64,000 nucleotides of DNA from Burkholderia sp. 4M9327F10 (GCF_005503145.1 NZ_SCNV01000025.1:50284-114283); one strand, 5' to 3'. Counted from the first letter of the stretch, positions 17,011-26,163 are shown. Notes: generated from the letters alone by a model not told the origin. Numbers and translations: made by a program.

Positions 17011-18579
17011 CTACAAACCCAGTTCGCTCCACAATGCGTCGACGCGTTGCTTGACCGCCGCATCCATCTCGATGGGGCGGCCCCATTCGCGGTCGGTTTC
17101 GCCAGGCCACTTGTTGGTGGCGTCGAGACCCATCTTCGAACCGAGTCCCGCCACCGGCGAGGCGAAATCCAGATAGTCTATCGGCGTGCGATCGACCAGC
17201 ACGGTGTCGCGCACCGGGTCGATGCGGGTGGTGATCGCCCAGATCACTTCCTTCCAGTCGCGGATATTCACGTCCTCGTCGACCACGACGATGAACTTCG
17301 TGTACATGAATTGTCGCAAGAAACTCCACACGCCGAACATCACCCGTTTGGCATGGCCGGGGTAGCTCTTCTTCATCTGCACGATTGCCATCCGGTAGCT
17401 ACAGCCTTCGGGCGGGAGATAGAAGTCGGTGATCTCGGTGAACTGCTTCTGCAGCAGCGGCACGAACACCTCGTTGAGCGCAACACCCAGCACGGCGGGT
17501 TCGTCGGGCGGTTTGCCGGTGTAGGTGGAGTGGTAGATCGCGTCGCGGCGCATCGTGATGCGCTCGACGGTAAACACCGGGAACCACTCCTGTTCGTTGT
17601 AGTAGCCGGTGTGGTCGCCGTAGGGACCCTCGAGCGCATGCTCGTAGGCGGCACTCGCGCCCCTGGAGGGGCGCGGCGGGGCACCGTCCGGTGCCGGTGT
17701 GGGTGTCCCTTCCTGCGGGTAGATGAAACCTTCCAGTACGATCTCCGCGCGCGCCGGCACCTGCAGCGTATCGACACCCGGCGTGATGCACCTGGCGAGC
17801 TCGGTGCGGCCGCCGCGCAGGAGGCCGGCGAACTGGTATTCCGAGAGCGTGTCCGGCACCGGTGTGACCGCGCCGAGGATAGTGGCCGGATCGGCGCCGA
17901 GTACGACGGCTACCGGATACGGCTTGCCGGGGTTCTGCAGTGCGAACTCGCGAAAATCGAGCGCGCCGCCGCGATGGGCCAGCCAACGCATGATGAGTTT
18001 GTTACGCCCGATCAATTGCTGGCGGTATATGCCGAGGTTTTGGCGGCTCTTGTTCGGGCCGCGCGTGACGGTCAGGCCCCATGTGATCAACGGACCCGCG
18101 TCGCCCGGCCAGCAGGTCTGAATCGGCAGCCTGGCGAGGTCGACATCCGCGCCTTCCCAGACGATTTCCTGGCAGGGTGGGGCGCTCACCGTCTTCGGCG
18201 CCATGTCCCAGACCGCCTTGGCGAGCGAGAACAGCTTGCCGGCGTCCCTGAGGCCCTTGGGCGGCTCGGGCTCCTTGAGCGCCGACAACAGGCGGCCGAC
18301 GTCGCGCAGCGACTCCAGCGCGCCGTTGTCGCCTTCCTGTGCGCCCGTATCGATACCCATGCCTAGCGCCACACGCCGTGGCGTACCGAACAGGTTGCCA
18401 AGCACCGGGAACGCATGGCTCTGCCTGCTCTCAAACATCAGCGCCGGGCCGCCGGCGCGCAGCACCCGGTCGCATAGCTCGGTCATTTCCAGGACAGGCG
18501 AGACGTTTTGCGGGATACGGCGCAGCTCGCCTAGTGTTTCGAGACGGCCGACGAAGTCGCGCAGGTCTTTGTATTTCAT
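17011..18579 (-). CDS. ubiD: 4-hydroxy-3-polyprenylbenzoate decarboxylase
   Basis: UbiD decarboxylates the polyprenylated 4-hydroxybenzoate intermediate of ubiquinone synthesis using the prenylated flavin made by UbiX. The 522-residue length is normal. Visible hallmarks are GGPALMFE (about residues 43-50), the GIYRQQLIGRNKLIMRW block, and EGPYGDHTGYYN with the following ERITMRRDAIYHSTYTG that carry conserved acidic and arginine residues. The C-terminal part has KKSYPGHAKRVMFG and VVVDEDVNIRDW. The ATG at 18579 gives the canonical MKYKDLRDF start; an in-frame extension to 18747 is unlikely. Confidence 0.96.
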   Translation of the reverse strand: MKYKDLRDFVGRLETLGELRRIPQNVSPVLEMTELCDRVLRAGGPALMFESRQSHAFPVLGNLFGTPRRVALGMGIDTGAQEGDNGALESLRDVGRLLSALKEPEPPKGLRDAGKLFSLAKAVWDMAPKTVSAPPCQEIVWEGADVDLARLPIQTCWPGDAGPLITWGLTVTRGPNKSRQNLGIYRQQLIGRNKLIMRWLAHRGGALDFREFALQNPGKPYPVAVVLGADPATILGAVTPVPDTLSEYQFAGLLRGGRTELARCITPGVDTLQVPARAEIVLEGFIYPQEGTPTPAPDGAPPRPSRGASAAYEHALEGPYGDHTGYYNEQEWFPVFTVERITMRRDAIYHSTYTGKPPDEPAVLGVALNEVFVPLLQKQFTEITDFYLPPEGCSYRMAIVQMKKSYPGHAKRVMFGVWSFLRQFMYTKFIVVVDEDVNIRDWKEVIWAITTRIDPVRDTVLVDRTPIDYLDFASPVAGLGSKMGLDATNKWPGETDREWGRPIEMDAAVKQRVDALWSELGL

Positions 18580-18790
18580 CTGGTCTGGATCCGGGCCGCG
18601 CAGCGCGGCGGAAAGTGGGGCGCGACAGCCGGTTGCCGCGCGGGAACGATTGTCGATTTTACCTGCGTTGGTTGGCGCACGTTGCCCGAGGAAATCTGTA
18701 ACTGGCTCGAGAGGCGCGCAGCGCGCGGGTTTGATCGCGCTGAACACTGTTCGTTATTACAATTAGTTATACTTTTGCCTATCTATAGTG

Positions 18791-18818
18791 TTGACGATCT
18801 ATTTAACCCTGCTAGAAT
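18791..18818 (+). promoter_or_regulatory. Sigma-70-type promoter with a long leader to the lytic transglycosylase gene
   Basis: TTGACG (18791-18796) and TAGAAT (18813-18818) are spaced by 16 bases in an A+T-rich patch just after the divergent ubiD start. The next plus-strand gene begins at 19165, so the transcript would have a leader of about 340 bases. I see no convincing gene in 18819-19164; a frame opening at GTG 18841 and ending at 19074 lacks recognisable features. Confidence 0.55.
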
Positions 18819-19164
18819 CCGGTCACATTGGTTGCAGGGCGTGAACCTTTTTACCACCGCCCCCCGGTTCTTACGACGCAACGCGTCACCGCTTACCGAC
18901 CCCCTGCGCGGTATTGACGGCCTTTTTTGCAGTCCTCGCCAGCGTGACCTGACGCTGGTTTTTCGCGTGGGAGCCTCTGCGTGCCTGCTTTTTTGGCACA
19001 GCACCGAGCTGTTTTCCAGATGGCTCCCCACCGACGGTTTTGATGCCGTATTCCCGACGCCGCTGCCGCCCTAACCAGAGCGCGCGACGTCTTGACTCTG
19101 CGAACGTGTTTTGATGCCGGCCAGACCGGTGGGGTTCGCAGATCATGCAAGATGGGAGATCTGA

Positions 19165-20307
19165 ATGAACGCCTGGTTAACGTGGCGTCCCGACGAACGA
19201 CTAGCGCAAGCCATGCGCGCTGTCTTGCGTCGCGGTACGCGAATGAGTCATCACCTGTTCAGCATTGTTGGCGGTTTCGCCATCCTGCTGGCGCTCGCGT
19301 TGTGGCTGATGCCGGCATGGCGCGGCACCCTGGCCGCAAAGTTGATGCCGGTCATTTCCGCTGCTGTGCAGGCCGGCCCCGCCCGTCTGCTGCAGGGCAA
19401 CCCGCTGCCCTCGTTCGGCCCCTCCAGTGGAGTGGGTTCCGACGATACGCTGTCTGCCAACCCGGCCAACAGCGACGGCAGCACGAGCAATACCAGCTAT
19501 GACGGCGCCTTTGACGGCAGTGGCACCAGCGGTCTGGGCGTCACGGCTTTCAACGCGCTCGATCCGCACTCGGTGCAAAGCGTCAGCGCGCTTGCTCGCC
19601 TGATCCCGTCGCAGCGTGTCGCTGCCGACGCGCGTGACGACCGTGTGCTGGTGTCGACCCGTGAGCAGGATCTGGTGGCTTCCTATCTGGCGCGCCGCTA
19701 TCGCGTTGCCCAGGAGCCGGTGGGCGAACTGGTCAAGGCCGCGTTCGATACCGGCCGCGAAGTGGGCCTCGATCCGCTGCTGCTGCTCTCGGTGATGGCG
19801 ATCGAATCGGGCTTCAACCCGTATGCCGAAAGCGGCGTGGGCGCACAGGGCCTGATGCAGGTGATGTCGAAGGTGCACTCGGACAAGTTCCAGTATTTCG
19901 GCGGCGAAAGCGCCGCGCTCGATCCGCTTGCCAACATCAAGGTTGGCGCGCTCGTGCTGAAGGACTGCATTGCTCGCGGCGGTTCGCTGCCGGGCGGCCT
20001 GCGTCTCTACGTGGGCTCGACCTCGCAGGACGACGGCGGTTACGGCGCCAAGGTGATGGCTGAACGTGGCCGTCTGCGTGACGTGGCGCGCGGCCGCAAG
20101 GTGCCGATCAACGCACCGCAAGCACCGGTCGTGACGACTGCTTCGAACACGCCGGCCTCGGGTGCCGCACCTGCGCCCGTCAAGCGTGTTCAGGTGACGC
20201 TCGATTCTGCGCATCCGCTGACCACGACCACGCCGGTCAAGGCGCCGGAGCAGGATGATGCGAGCACCACGGCCAAGCATGCAGCGACGCCGGAGTTGGG
20301 CGCCTGA
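19165..20307 (+). CDS. Lytic transglycosylase, SLT domain, membrane-anchored
   Basis: The 380-residue protein has a single N-terminal membrane segment (about residues 31-50), a low-complexity linker rich in G, S and N to about 120, then an SLT-type catalytic domain at about 175-320. The catalytic glutamate is E214 in MAIESGFNPYAES, followed by GAQGLMQVM. The family cleaves peptidoglycan between MurNAc and GlcNAc with 1,6-anhydro product. The C-terminal 70 residues are proline/alanine/threonine-rich. An alternative start is ATG 19243 (MSHHLF). A terminator follows. Confidence 0.92.
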   Translation: MNAWLTWRPDERLAQAMRAVLRRGTRMSHHLFSIVGGFAILLALALWLMPAWRGTLAAKLMPVISAAVQAGPARLLQGNPLPSFGPSSGVGSDDTLSANPANSDGSTSNTSYDGAFDGSGTSGLGVTAFNALDPHSVQSVSALARLIPSQRVAADARDDRVLVSTREQDLVASYLARRYRVAQEPVGELVKAAFDTGREVGLDPLLLLSVMAIESGFNPYAESGVGAQGLMQVMSKVHSDKFQYFGGESAALDPLANIKVGALVLKDCIARGGSLPGGLRLYVGSTSQDDGGYGAKVMAERGRLRDVARGRKVPINAPQAPVVTTASNTPASGAAPAPVKRVQVTLDSAHPLTTTTPVKAPEQDDASTTAKHAATPELGA

Positions 20308-20373
20308 AGCTGGGAGAGAGTGGGTGGCGAGTCGTAAGATCCACCAATAGCAGTAAGCGCAGTACAAATGAGA

Positions 20374-20397
20374 AAGGCACCCGAGGGTGCCTTTTTT
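20374..20397 (+). terminator. Rho-independent terminator
   Basis: AAGGCACCC (20374-20382) pairs with GGGTGCCTT (20385-20393) and is followed by a T run. It closes the lytic transglycosylase transcript. Confidence 0.9.
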
Positions 20398-20464
20398 CAT
20401 GTTGCGATGCCGAGAGTGGCGGCTGGCGCCGGGTGAGCACCCACGTAAGGCGGATGCACGTCGT

Positions 20465-21658
20465 TCAGCCTCCGAAGAACCCGCGCAGGCGCTCAACTGC
20501 CTCTTCGAGCTTCGAATACGCCGTCGCATACGACAAACGGATATATGAGCGCGGCGCGTGGTTGCCGAAATCCATCCCCGGCACCAGCACAACACCTGCG
20601 TCGTGCAGCATGGCTGTGGTGAGTGCAGCGCTGTCGCCGGCCGCCGCATGGGCGACCCGGCTGCAATCCGCGTAGACATAGAATGCGCCGTCCGGCATCA
20701 CGGGCACCGTGAAGCCGAGCGATTCGAGCGCGGGAGCAATGAAATCGCGGCGGCGCTTGAATTCGAGGCGGCGGGCTTCATAGATCGCCAGCGTGTCCGC
20801 CTCGAAGCAGGCGAGCGCGGCATGCTGGGCCAGCGCCGACGCGCAGATGAACAGGTTTTGCGCAAGCTTCTCGAATGCGCCGACAAGCGTTGGCGGCACA
20901 ACCAGCCAGCCCAGCCGCCAGCCGGTCATGTTGAAGTACTTCGAGAAGCTGTTGACGGTGATCACATCGTCGCCGAACGACAAGGCGGAGACCGGTGGTG
21001 TGCCGTAGCTCAAGCCCTGATAGATCTCGTCGACGATCGTGAAGCCGCCGCGTGCACGCACTGCTTCGACGATGCGCTTCAATTCCGCCGGCTCGATGGA
21101 GGTGCCGGTGGGGTTGGAGGGCGACGCCAGCAGCACGCCACGCGTGTGTTCGTTCCACAGGCGCTCGACGTCGGCTGCAGTCAGTTGAAAGCGTTCCGCC
21201 GGGCCGCTCGGCACCAGCACCGGCTTGCCCTCCGCAGCGGCGACAAAGTGCCGGTTGCACGGATAGCAGGGATCGGGCATCAGCACTTCATCGTCACGGT
21301 CGACCAGCGCCGTGCACGCGAGCAGCAGCGCAGCCGACGCGCCGGCCGTCACGACAATCCGTGCGGGATCCACGTCAATGCCATAGGCGTGCGCATAATG
21401 CCCGGCGATTGCCTCGCGCAGCGCATGCAGGCCGAGCGCGCTGGTGTACTGCGTCACGCCGCGGCGCATCGCGCTGGCCGCAGCTTCAATGACCGGCTCG
21501 GGGGCGGTGAAATCGGGCTCGCCGATTCCCATGTGAATGATGTCGCGCCCTTTGCGCTCCAGCAGGGCGGCTTCCTTCGCCAACTCCATCACATAGAAAG
21601 GCTGGATGGCGTCGACGCGCGCAGCAAGCCGCACCAACGGTTCGGTCACGGAGTTCAT
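20465..21658 (-). CDS. Pyridoxal-phosphate aminotransferase, class I/II
   Basis: The 397-residue protein has the fold-type I aminotransferase landmarks: MGIGEPDF near residue 43, YTSALGLHALREAIA, SPSNPTGT (about 172-179), and the PLP lysine in NSFSKYFNMTGWRLGW (about 236-251). The C-terminal substrate arginine is in RSYIRLSYA. It belongs to the aspartate/alanine/aromatic aminotransferase group, but the exact amino donor cannot be read from sequence. It lies downstream of nusB on the same strand, a common Burkholderiaceae order. Confidence 0.92.
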   Translation of the reverse strand: MNSVTEPLVRLAARVDAIQPFYVMELAKEAALLERKGRDIIHMGIGEPDFTAPEPVIEAAASAMRRGVTQYTSALGLHALREAIAGHYAHAYGIDVDPARIVVTAGASAALLLACTALVDRDDEVLMPDPCYPCNRHFVAAAEGKPVLVPSGPAERFQLTAADVERLWNEHTRGVLLASPSNPTGTSIEPAELKRIVEAVRARGGFTIVDEIYQGLSYGTPPVSALSFGDDVITVNSFSKYFNMTGWRLGWLVVPPTLVGAFEKLAQNLFICASALAQHAALACFEADTLAIYEARRLEFKRRRDFIAPALESLGFTVPVMPDGAFYVYADCSRVAHAAAGDSAALTTAMLHDAGVVLVPGMDFGNHAPRSYIRLSYATAYSKLEEAVERLRGFFGG

Positions 21659-21828
21659 ACAGTCAGTACAGTAAATGCCATTTCAAAAGCGTGGCGGCAT
21701 GCGATGCCGTCATGTCAGGCAATGCGCAAGGCTGCGCGCCGGAACGCCGCCGGCCGGAATCGCGCGCGGCAAACGTGGGTTTGCAGGCACGCTTGCGCCG
21801 GCGAGGCAGGTCCGTGCACGGCAGCTTG

Positions 21829-22260
21829 CTACTTGCGAGCCGCTTGCGTTTCGGCAAGGCGGAATTGCGCCGCCAGCTTGTCCAGCACGCCGTTGACGTA
21901 CTTGTAGCCGTCGGCGCCGCCGAACGTCTTGGCGAGTTCGACAGCTTCGTTGATGACGACGCGATACGGAATGTCGACGTGATTCTTCAGCTCATACGCT
22001 GCAACGAGCAGCACCGCGCGTTCGACCGGCGAGAGCTGGTCGATCGGGCGGTCGAGACACGGCGCGAGGTCGGCCGACAGGGCCTCCGAGTCGCGGATCA
22101 CGCCGTGCAGCAGCGTGTCCAGGTGCTCGTGATCCGCCTTGTCGAAGCCTTGCGCGCCGCGCAACTGCGCGTCGATCTCGCCACCGGGCGCGCCCGACAG
22201 CAGCCACTGATACAGCCCCTGCGTGGCCAGTTCGCGGGAACGTCGGCGAGCGCTCTTCAT
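21829..22260 (-). CDS. nusB: Transcription antitermination protein NusB
   Basis: NusB binds boxA RNA with NusE (S10) in rRNA antitermination complexes. The 143-residue all-helical protein starts MKSARRRSRELATQGLYQWLLSG, with the basic N-terminus and GLYQWL typical of the family. It ends with PYRVVINEAVELAKTFGGADGYKYVNGVLDKLA. The ATG overlaps the ribH stop by four bases (ATGA), indicating translational coupling in a ribB-ribH-nusB operon. Confidence 0.97.
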   Translation of the reverse strand: MKSARRRSRELATQGLYQWLLSGAPGGEIDAQLRGAQGFDKADHEHLDTLLHGVIRDSEALSADLAPCLDRPIDQLSPVERAVLLVAAYELKNHVDIPYRVVINEAVELAKTFGGADGYKYVNGVLDKLAAQFRLAETQAARK

Positions 22261-22778
22261 GCCTGTCCCTCTTCGTCGTCCTCGTCTTCTTCCTCGTCGT
22301 CGTCATCGTCGCCGCCGAGTTGTTCGAGCGCGACCGCGAGGTTCGCCATTTCGACGGCCACGCGTGCTGCGTCGCGACCCTTTTCGGTCATACGTGCGAC
22401 GGCCTGCTCGTCGGTTTCCGTGGTCAGCACGGCGTTGGCGACCGGAATGCCGAAGTCGAGGCCGATGCGGGTGATGCCCGAGCCGCTTTCGTTCGACACC
22501 AGTTCGAAATGATAGGTCTCGCCGCGAATCACCGCGCCGAGCGCGATCAGGGCGTCGAACTGGCCGCTTTCCGCGAGCTTTTGCAGCGCCAGCGGGATTT
22601 CCAGCGCGCCAGGCACGGTGACGAGCAGCACGTCTTCGCCGGTGACGCCGAGGCGTTCGAGTTCTTCGATGCACGCATCCGCGAGGCCGTTGCAGACGGG
22701 CTCGTTAAAGCGCGCCTGGACGATGCCGATACGCAGGCCGTCGCCATCGAGGTTCGGTTGGTATTGTCCGATTTCCAT
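22257..22778 (-). CDS. ribH: 6,7-dimethyl-8-ribityllumazine synthase
   Basis: RibH condenses the dihydroxybutanone phosphate from RibB with the ribitylaminouracil to make lumazine, the last but one step to riboflavin. The 173-residue protein carries VQARFNEPVCNGLADACIEELERLGV, VPGALEIPLALQKLAESGQFDALIALGAVIRGETYHFELV and GVLTTETDEQA-like TTETDEQAVAR. A C-terminal run of aspartate and glutamate (about 155-170) is an unusual acidic tail beyond the family core, seen in other Burkholderiaceae. The gap to ribB is 78 bases. Confidence 0.97.
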   Translation of the reverse strand: MEIGQYQPNLDGDGLRIGIVQARFNEPVCNGLADACIEELERLGVTGEDVLLVTVPGALEIPLALQKLAESGQFDALIALGAVIRGETYHFELVSNESGSGITRIGLDFGIPVANAVLTTETDEQAVARMTEKGRDAARVAVEMANLAVALEQLGGDDDDDEEEDEDDEEGQA

Positions 22779-22856
22779 AGTGAGTCCGTAGTGTTTGTTT
22801 GAGTGAGCGCTAATGCGCGTGAATGGTCGGATCAGCCTTGCGACTGCTGGTGCCGG

Positions 22857-23993
22857 TCAGGGCGTTTGCGGCGTTTGGGACGGGCAGCCCGGCATCGGCA
22901 CGAAGCCCGTGACTTCGAGACCGTAGCCCGACATGCTGCCCAGCTTGCGCGGGTTGGACAGCACCTGCATCTTGCCGACGCCCAGTTCGCGCAGGATCTG
23001 CGCGCCGATTCCGTAGGTCTTGAAATCGACCGGGCGGCGCTTGAGTGCGTCGGCCTTGTCCTTCGAATCGAACGCCTTGAAGACGTCGATCAGGTGGTCC
23101 TTCGAATCGCCGCAATTGAGCAGCACGACCACGCCGAGATCGCGTTCGGCGATCTCTTTCATCGCGGCATCCAGCGTCCACGAGTGGGTCGACGTGCTGA
23201 CTTCGAGCAGGTCCAGCACCGAAAGCGGCTCGTGCACCCGCACCGGCGTTTCCTGCTCCGGGGTGGGCTTGCCGCGCACCAGCGCGATATGCGGCTGGCC
23301 GCTCGGCTGGTCGAGATACATGACCGCGCGGAACGGGCCGTGTGCGGTCTGCATGGTGCGCTCGCAGATGCGCTCGACGATCGACTCCGTGCGGCTGCGG
23401 TAGTGAATCAGGTCGGCAATCGTGCCGATCTTCAGGTTGTGTTCCTTGGCGAACTCGAGCAGGTCCGGCAGGCGCGCCATGGTGCCGTCGTCCTTGATGA
23501 TCTCGCAGATCACCGCTGCGGGCGTGAGGCCCGCCAGCGCGGTGAAATCGCAGCCGGCTTCGGTGTGGCCGGCGCGCACCAGCACACCGCCGGGCTGCGC
23601 CATGATCGGAAACACGTGGCCGGGCTGGACGATATGTTCGGCCCGCGCGTCATGCGCGACGGCGGTAAGGATCGTGCGGGCCCGGTCGGCCGCCGAAATG
23701 CCCGTGGTGACGCCTTCAGCCGCTTCAATGCTGACGGTGAACGCCGTGCCGTACTGGGTGCCGTTGCGGTACGTCATGAGCGGCAGGTTCAGCAGCTTGC
23801 AGCGCTCCTGCGTAAGCGTCAGGCAGACGAGGCCGCGGCCATAGCGGGCCATGAAGTTGATCGCTTCCGGCGTGACGAATTCGGCGGCTATGACGAGGTC
23901 GCCCTCGTTTTCGCGGTCTTCTTCGTCGACGAGTATCACCATCCGGCCGGCTTTCAGTTCGGCGATGATCTCAAGGGTGGAGGCGAGCGTCAT
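22857..23993 (-). CDS. ribB: 3,4-dihydroxy-2-butanone 4-phosphate synthase fused to a degenerate GTP cyclohydrolase II domain
   Basis: The N-terminal domain (residues 1-205) is a complete RibB. It has DEEDRENEGDLVIAAEFVTPEAINFM and GHTEAGCDF, and it converts ribulose 5-phosphate into the four-carbon riboflavin precursor. The C-terminal domain (about 210-378) aligns in outline to GTP cyclohydrolase II. However, the segment after VRVHE, where RibA has the zinc-binding C, CDC cluster, reads PLSVLDLLEVSTSTHSW with no cysteine. The GTP cyclohydrolase activity should be lost, so a separate RibA is needed elsewhere. 378 residues is standard for ribBA-type fusions. It heads the ribH-nusB operon. Confidence 0.94.
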   Translation of the reverse strand: MTLASTLEIIAELKAGRMVILVDEEDRENEGDLVIAAEFVTPEAINFMARYGRGLVCLTLTQERCKLLNLPLMTYRNGTQYGTAFTVSIEAAEGVTTGISAADRARTILTAVAHDARAEHIVQPGHVFPIMAQPGGVLVRAGHTEAGCDFTALAGLTPAAVICEIIKDDGTMARLPDLLEFAKEHNLKIGTIADLIHYRSRTESIVERICERTMQTAHGPFRAVMYLDQPSGQPHIALVRGKPTPEQETPVRVHEPLSVLDLLEVSTSTHSWTLDAAMKEIAERDLGVVVLLNCGDSKDHLIDVFKAFDSKDKADALKRRPVDFKTYGIGAQILRELGVGKMQVLSNPRKLGSMSGYGLEVTGFVPMPGCPSQTPQTP

Positions 23994-24162
23994 GTTGGCG
24001 AGAAGTTCGGGAAAGGGCGTATTTTACGCCACCGGCGGGTCCGCGTCGTGGCGGCGAATGGGATAGGCCATTCGGCGGGCTGGCAGAGGGGGGCGCTCAT
24101 ACCCGGTCTTAGGTAGACTGTGGCATCTGCAATGCAGCAATTTACCGGATCAAGTCGAAAAC

Positions 24163-24929
24163 ATGTCATTTTTTGGAATCGGTCTTCACGTCATCGTTGC
24201 GCTGTTTTTTGCCGTGCATGTGGTGCGTACTCACCAGAATATGTACTGGCTGTTGCTGCTGTTCGCTTTCCCGCTGCTAGGCAGTCTGGTCTACCTGTTC
24301 GCGATCTATTTGCCGAGCCTGCGCGAGTCGCGCGGCGGCCGCGCCGCCACACGGGCGATTTCGCAACTGGTCGATCCCAATCGCGCAGTGCGCGAGGCGC
24401 GCGTCAACTTCGACCGCGCGCCCACGGTCGAGCACCGGATGCGCCTCGGCGCGGCGTTGCTGGAGGCGGGGCAAGCCGGTGAAGCGCTGGAGCATTATCA
24501 GGCGGCCGCGAATGGGCCGTTTGCGACCGATCCCGCCTTGCTGCTCGGTCTGGCAAAGGCACAGTTTTCGGTCGGTCAGCACGCGGCGGGGGAGGCGAGC
24601 CTCACGCGGCTGTTTGACGCGAACCCGCAGGCACGCCAGCACCCGAGCCGGCGCTGCTCTATGCGCGGACCCTAGCCGCACTCGATGCCCCCGGCACGCG
24701 GGCGGCCTTCGAGCAGTCGCTTGCGTGCGCCAGCGATGCGGCGCCGCGCTGTCTGTTTGCGGACTGGCTGGTCAAGCAAGGCGATGAGGCGGATCGCCAG
24801 CGTGCTATTAGCTTGTACGCGGATATCGCGCAGGATGCGAAGCACTGGCCGCGGCATGCGCGGGAACACAACCGCGAGTGGCTGCAGCGCGCCCAGGCGG
24901 CGTTGGCGACGGCGCCATCGCGCCCGTAA
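24163..24929 (+). pseudogene. TPR-type membrane-anchored protein, interrupted by a frameshift
   Basis: The first frame (24163-24675) encodes two N-terminal membrane segments (residues 1-50), then helices of TPR type (FDRAPTVEHRMRLGAALLEAGQAGEALEHY). Near 24630, after FDANPQ, the frame runs into a basic nonsense tail. From there a second frame continues the family character, with PEPALLYARTLAAL, RAAFEQSLACA and FADWLVKQGDEADRQRAISLY, ending at 24929. Codon phase shifts by one base backwards. Joined, the product would be about 255 residues. No slippery heptamer is visible, so this is a true frameshift mutation or a sequencing error, not an obvious programmed event. Confidence 0.7.
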
Positions 24930-24966
24930 GAGGTTTTCTTTAGGCAACCCGAGGCGAAGGGCGTTG

Positions 24967-25854
24967 TTAGTCAGCGCCCGTAGCTACGACCGCGCCCGTG
25001 ATCTGGTGGCGCGCGAGGGATGCCGCGACAAAGCCTGATGATTTCATCTCTTCGACAAACGTCGAGAGATAGGCGGCCGCTTCATCGCCCCTCTTTTTCG
25101 GCACCCCCATCGCCTGGCGGATCACCATGAAACGCTGATCGAGGATGCGCAATCCGCCGGCTTTCGCGGCATCGGTTTCGAGCTGTTGCTTGACGCCCGC
25201 GGCCACATCCAGGTGCTGGTCCAGAAAGCTTTGCACCACGGCGGGCGAGGTTGCAATCCGCACAATCTGCGCGTGATGCAATTCGCGCGTGAGAAACAGG
25301 TCGTAGGCGCTGTCTTTGCCGACTGCGACCGTCACACCCGCTTGATCGACCTGATCGTTGGTGGTGATCGGCGAGGTCTCGCGCACCAGGTAAAAGCCTT
25401 CGATCAAGACATACGGCTTCGTGAAACTGATTTCCTGCCCGCGCTTCGGATCCACGGCGAAGAAGCCGATGTCGGCCTTGTCCTGATTCACGTTGTCGAC
25501 GGATGCACCCGCGGACTTTACCGCGACCAGTTCCAGCGGCACGCCGAGACGGCGGGCGAGTTCGGCGGCAAGATCGACCGAGACGCCGACAGGCTTGCCG
25601 GTGGCCGGATCGATGCTTGCCAGCACCGGATTGCCGAGATTGATGGAGGCGCGCAACGTTCCGCTCGGCGCAAACAGCTTCACCATGTCGCCGGCTGGCT
25701 GCGCCGGCTGCGAGCCGGTAGCTTGTGCGAGGGGCGCGCCTTGAGTCTGCGCGAACGTGGACACTGGGGCGAACGCCACGGCGCTGATCGCCAGCATGAA
25801 AACCAGCGCGCCAGACAGACCCGTTCGGCGCATTTTCGTCGAAAGCTTCTGCAT
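24967..25854 (-). CDS. Extracellular solute-binding protein (family 3)
   Basis: The 295-residue protein has a signal peptide (about residues 1-35, ending TFAQ), then a bilobal SBP_bac_3 fold. It shows GTLRASINLGNPVLASIDPATGKPVGVSVDLAAELARRLGV, NQDKADIGFFAVDPKRGQEISFTKPYV and GVTVAVGKDSAYDLFL. Such proteins capture amino acids or other small organic acids in the periplasm. No permease or ATPase gene accompanies it, so it is an orphan binding protein or acts with a distant transporter. It lies downstream of a small secreted protein and a LysR gene, all on the minus strand. Confidence 0.88.
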   Translation of the reverse strand: MQKLSTKMRRTGLSGALVFMLAISAVAFAPVSTFAQTQGAPLAQATGSQPAQPAGDMVKLFAPSGTLRASINLGNPVLASIDPATGKPVGVSVDLAAELARRLGVPLELVAVKSAGASVDNVNQDKADIGFFAVDPKRGQEISFTKPYVLIEGFYLVRETSPITTNDQVDQAGVTVAVGKDSAYDLFLTRELHHAQIVRIATSPAVVQSFLDQHLDVAAGVKQQLETDAAKAGGLRILDQRFMVIRQAMGVPKKRGDEAAAYLSTFVEEMKSSGFVAASLARHQITGAVVATGAD

Positions 25855-25875
25855 CTCCTAGGCGCTCGCTCCTGA

Positions 25876-26163
25876 TTACGAGCTGGGGTACAGCGTGTCG
25901 CGCGGGAAGAAGATGCGCGGCTCGAAAGCCGGCATCCGTATCGTTGCGCCTGTTGCCGTCAGAGTGACATTGCAGGTCTGGTCGATCTGCTTGCCTTGGC
26001 GGTAAATGAATGCACCCGGACCACCGGCACATTCGGGCGTATGTTCGACGAGGCGCAGTTCACGCCCGTTCGAAATGGACCTTCTGATGTCGAATCCGTC
26101 GGCGTAGGCCATGGTTACACCGGCGAGGGCGGCTATTCCGATGACGATTTTCGCAAGCTGCAT
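25876..26163 (-). CDS. Small secreted protein, unknown function
   Basis: The 95-residue product has a signal peptide (MQLAKIVIGIAALAGVTMAYA) followed by DGFDIRRSISNGRELRLVEHTPECAGGPG, written here as a description of its start; two cysteines (in PECAGG and QTCNVT) may form a disulfide. A GGAGGT site precedes the ATG at 26163. It ends 21 bases before the solute-binding protein start, so the two are probably co-transcribed. A much longer in-frame extension to 27060 is antisense-like and was ignored. No family recognised. Confidence 0.7.
   Translation of the reverse strand: MQLAKIVIGIAALAGVTMAYADGFDIRRSISNGRELRLVEHTPECAGGPGAFIYRQGKQIDQTCNVTLTATGATIRMPAFEPRIFFPRDTLYPSS

Noticed and set aside
17047..18366. 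439-residue plus-strand frame opposite ubiD
   Set aside because: Antisense to a clear UbiD; histidine/arginine/valine-rich composition typical of a shadow frame.
18682..19074. Plus-strand frame between ubiD and the lytic transglycosylase gene
   Set aside because: No recognisable domain, no good ribosome site, and it overlaps the promoter; treated as leader.
19201..20679. 492-residue minus-strand frame over the lytic transglycosylase gene
   Set aside because: Antisense to an SLT-domain gene with clear motifs.
20558..21907. 449-residue plus-strand frame opposite the aminotransferase
   Set aside because: Antisense; composition and codon use unlike real genes here.
22803..24116. 437-residue plus-strand frame opposite ribB
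   Set aside because: Antisense to a clear RibB; no domain.
23994..24162. Search for an FMN riboswitch upstream of ribB
   Set aside because: No RFN-element consensus blocks were seen in the short upstream region.
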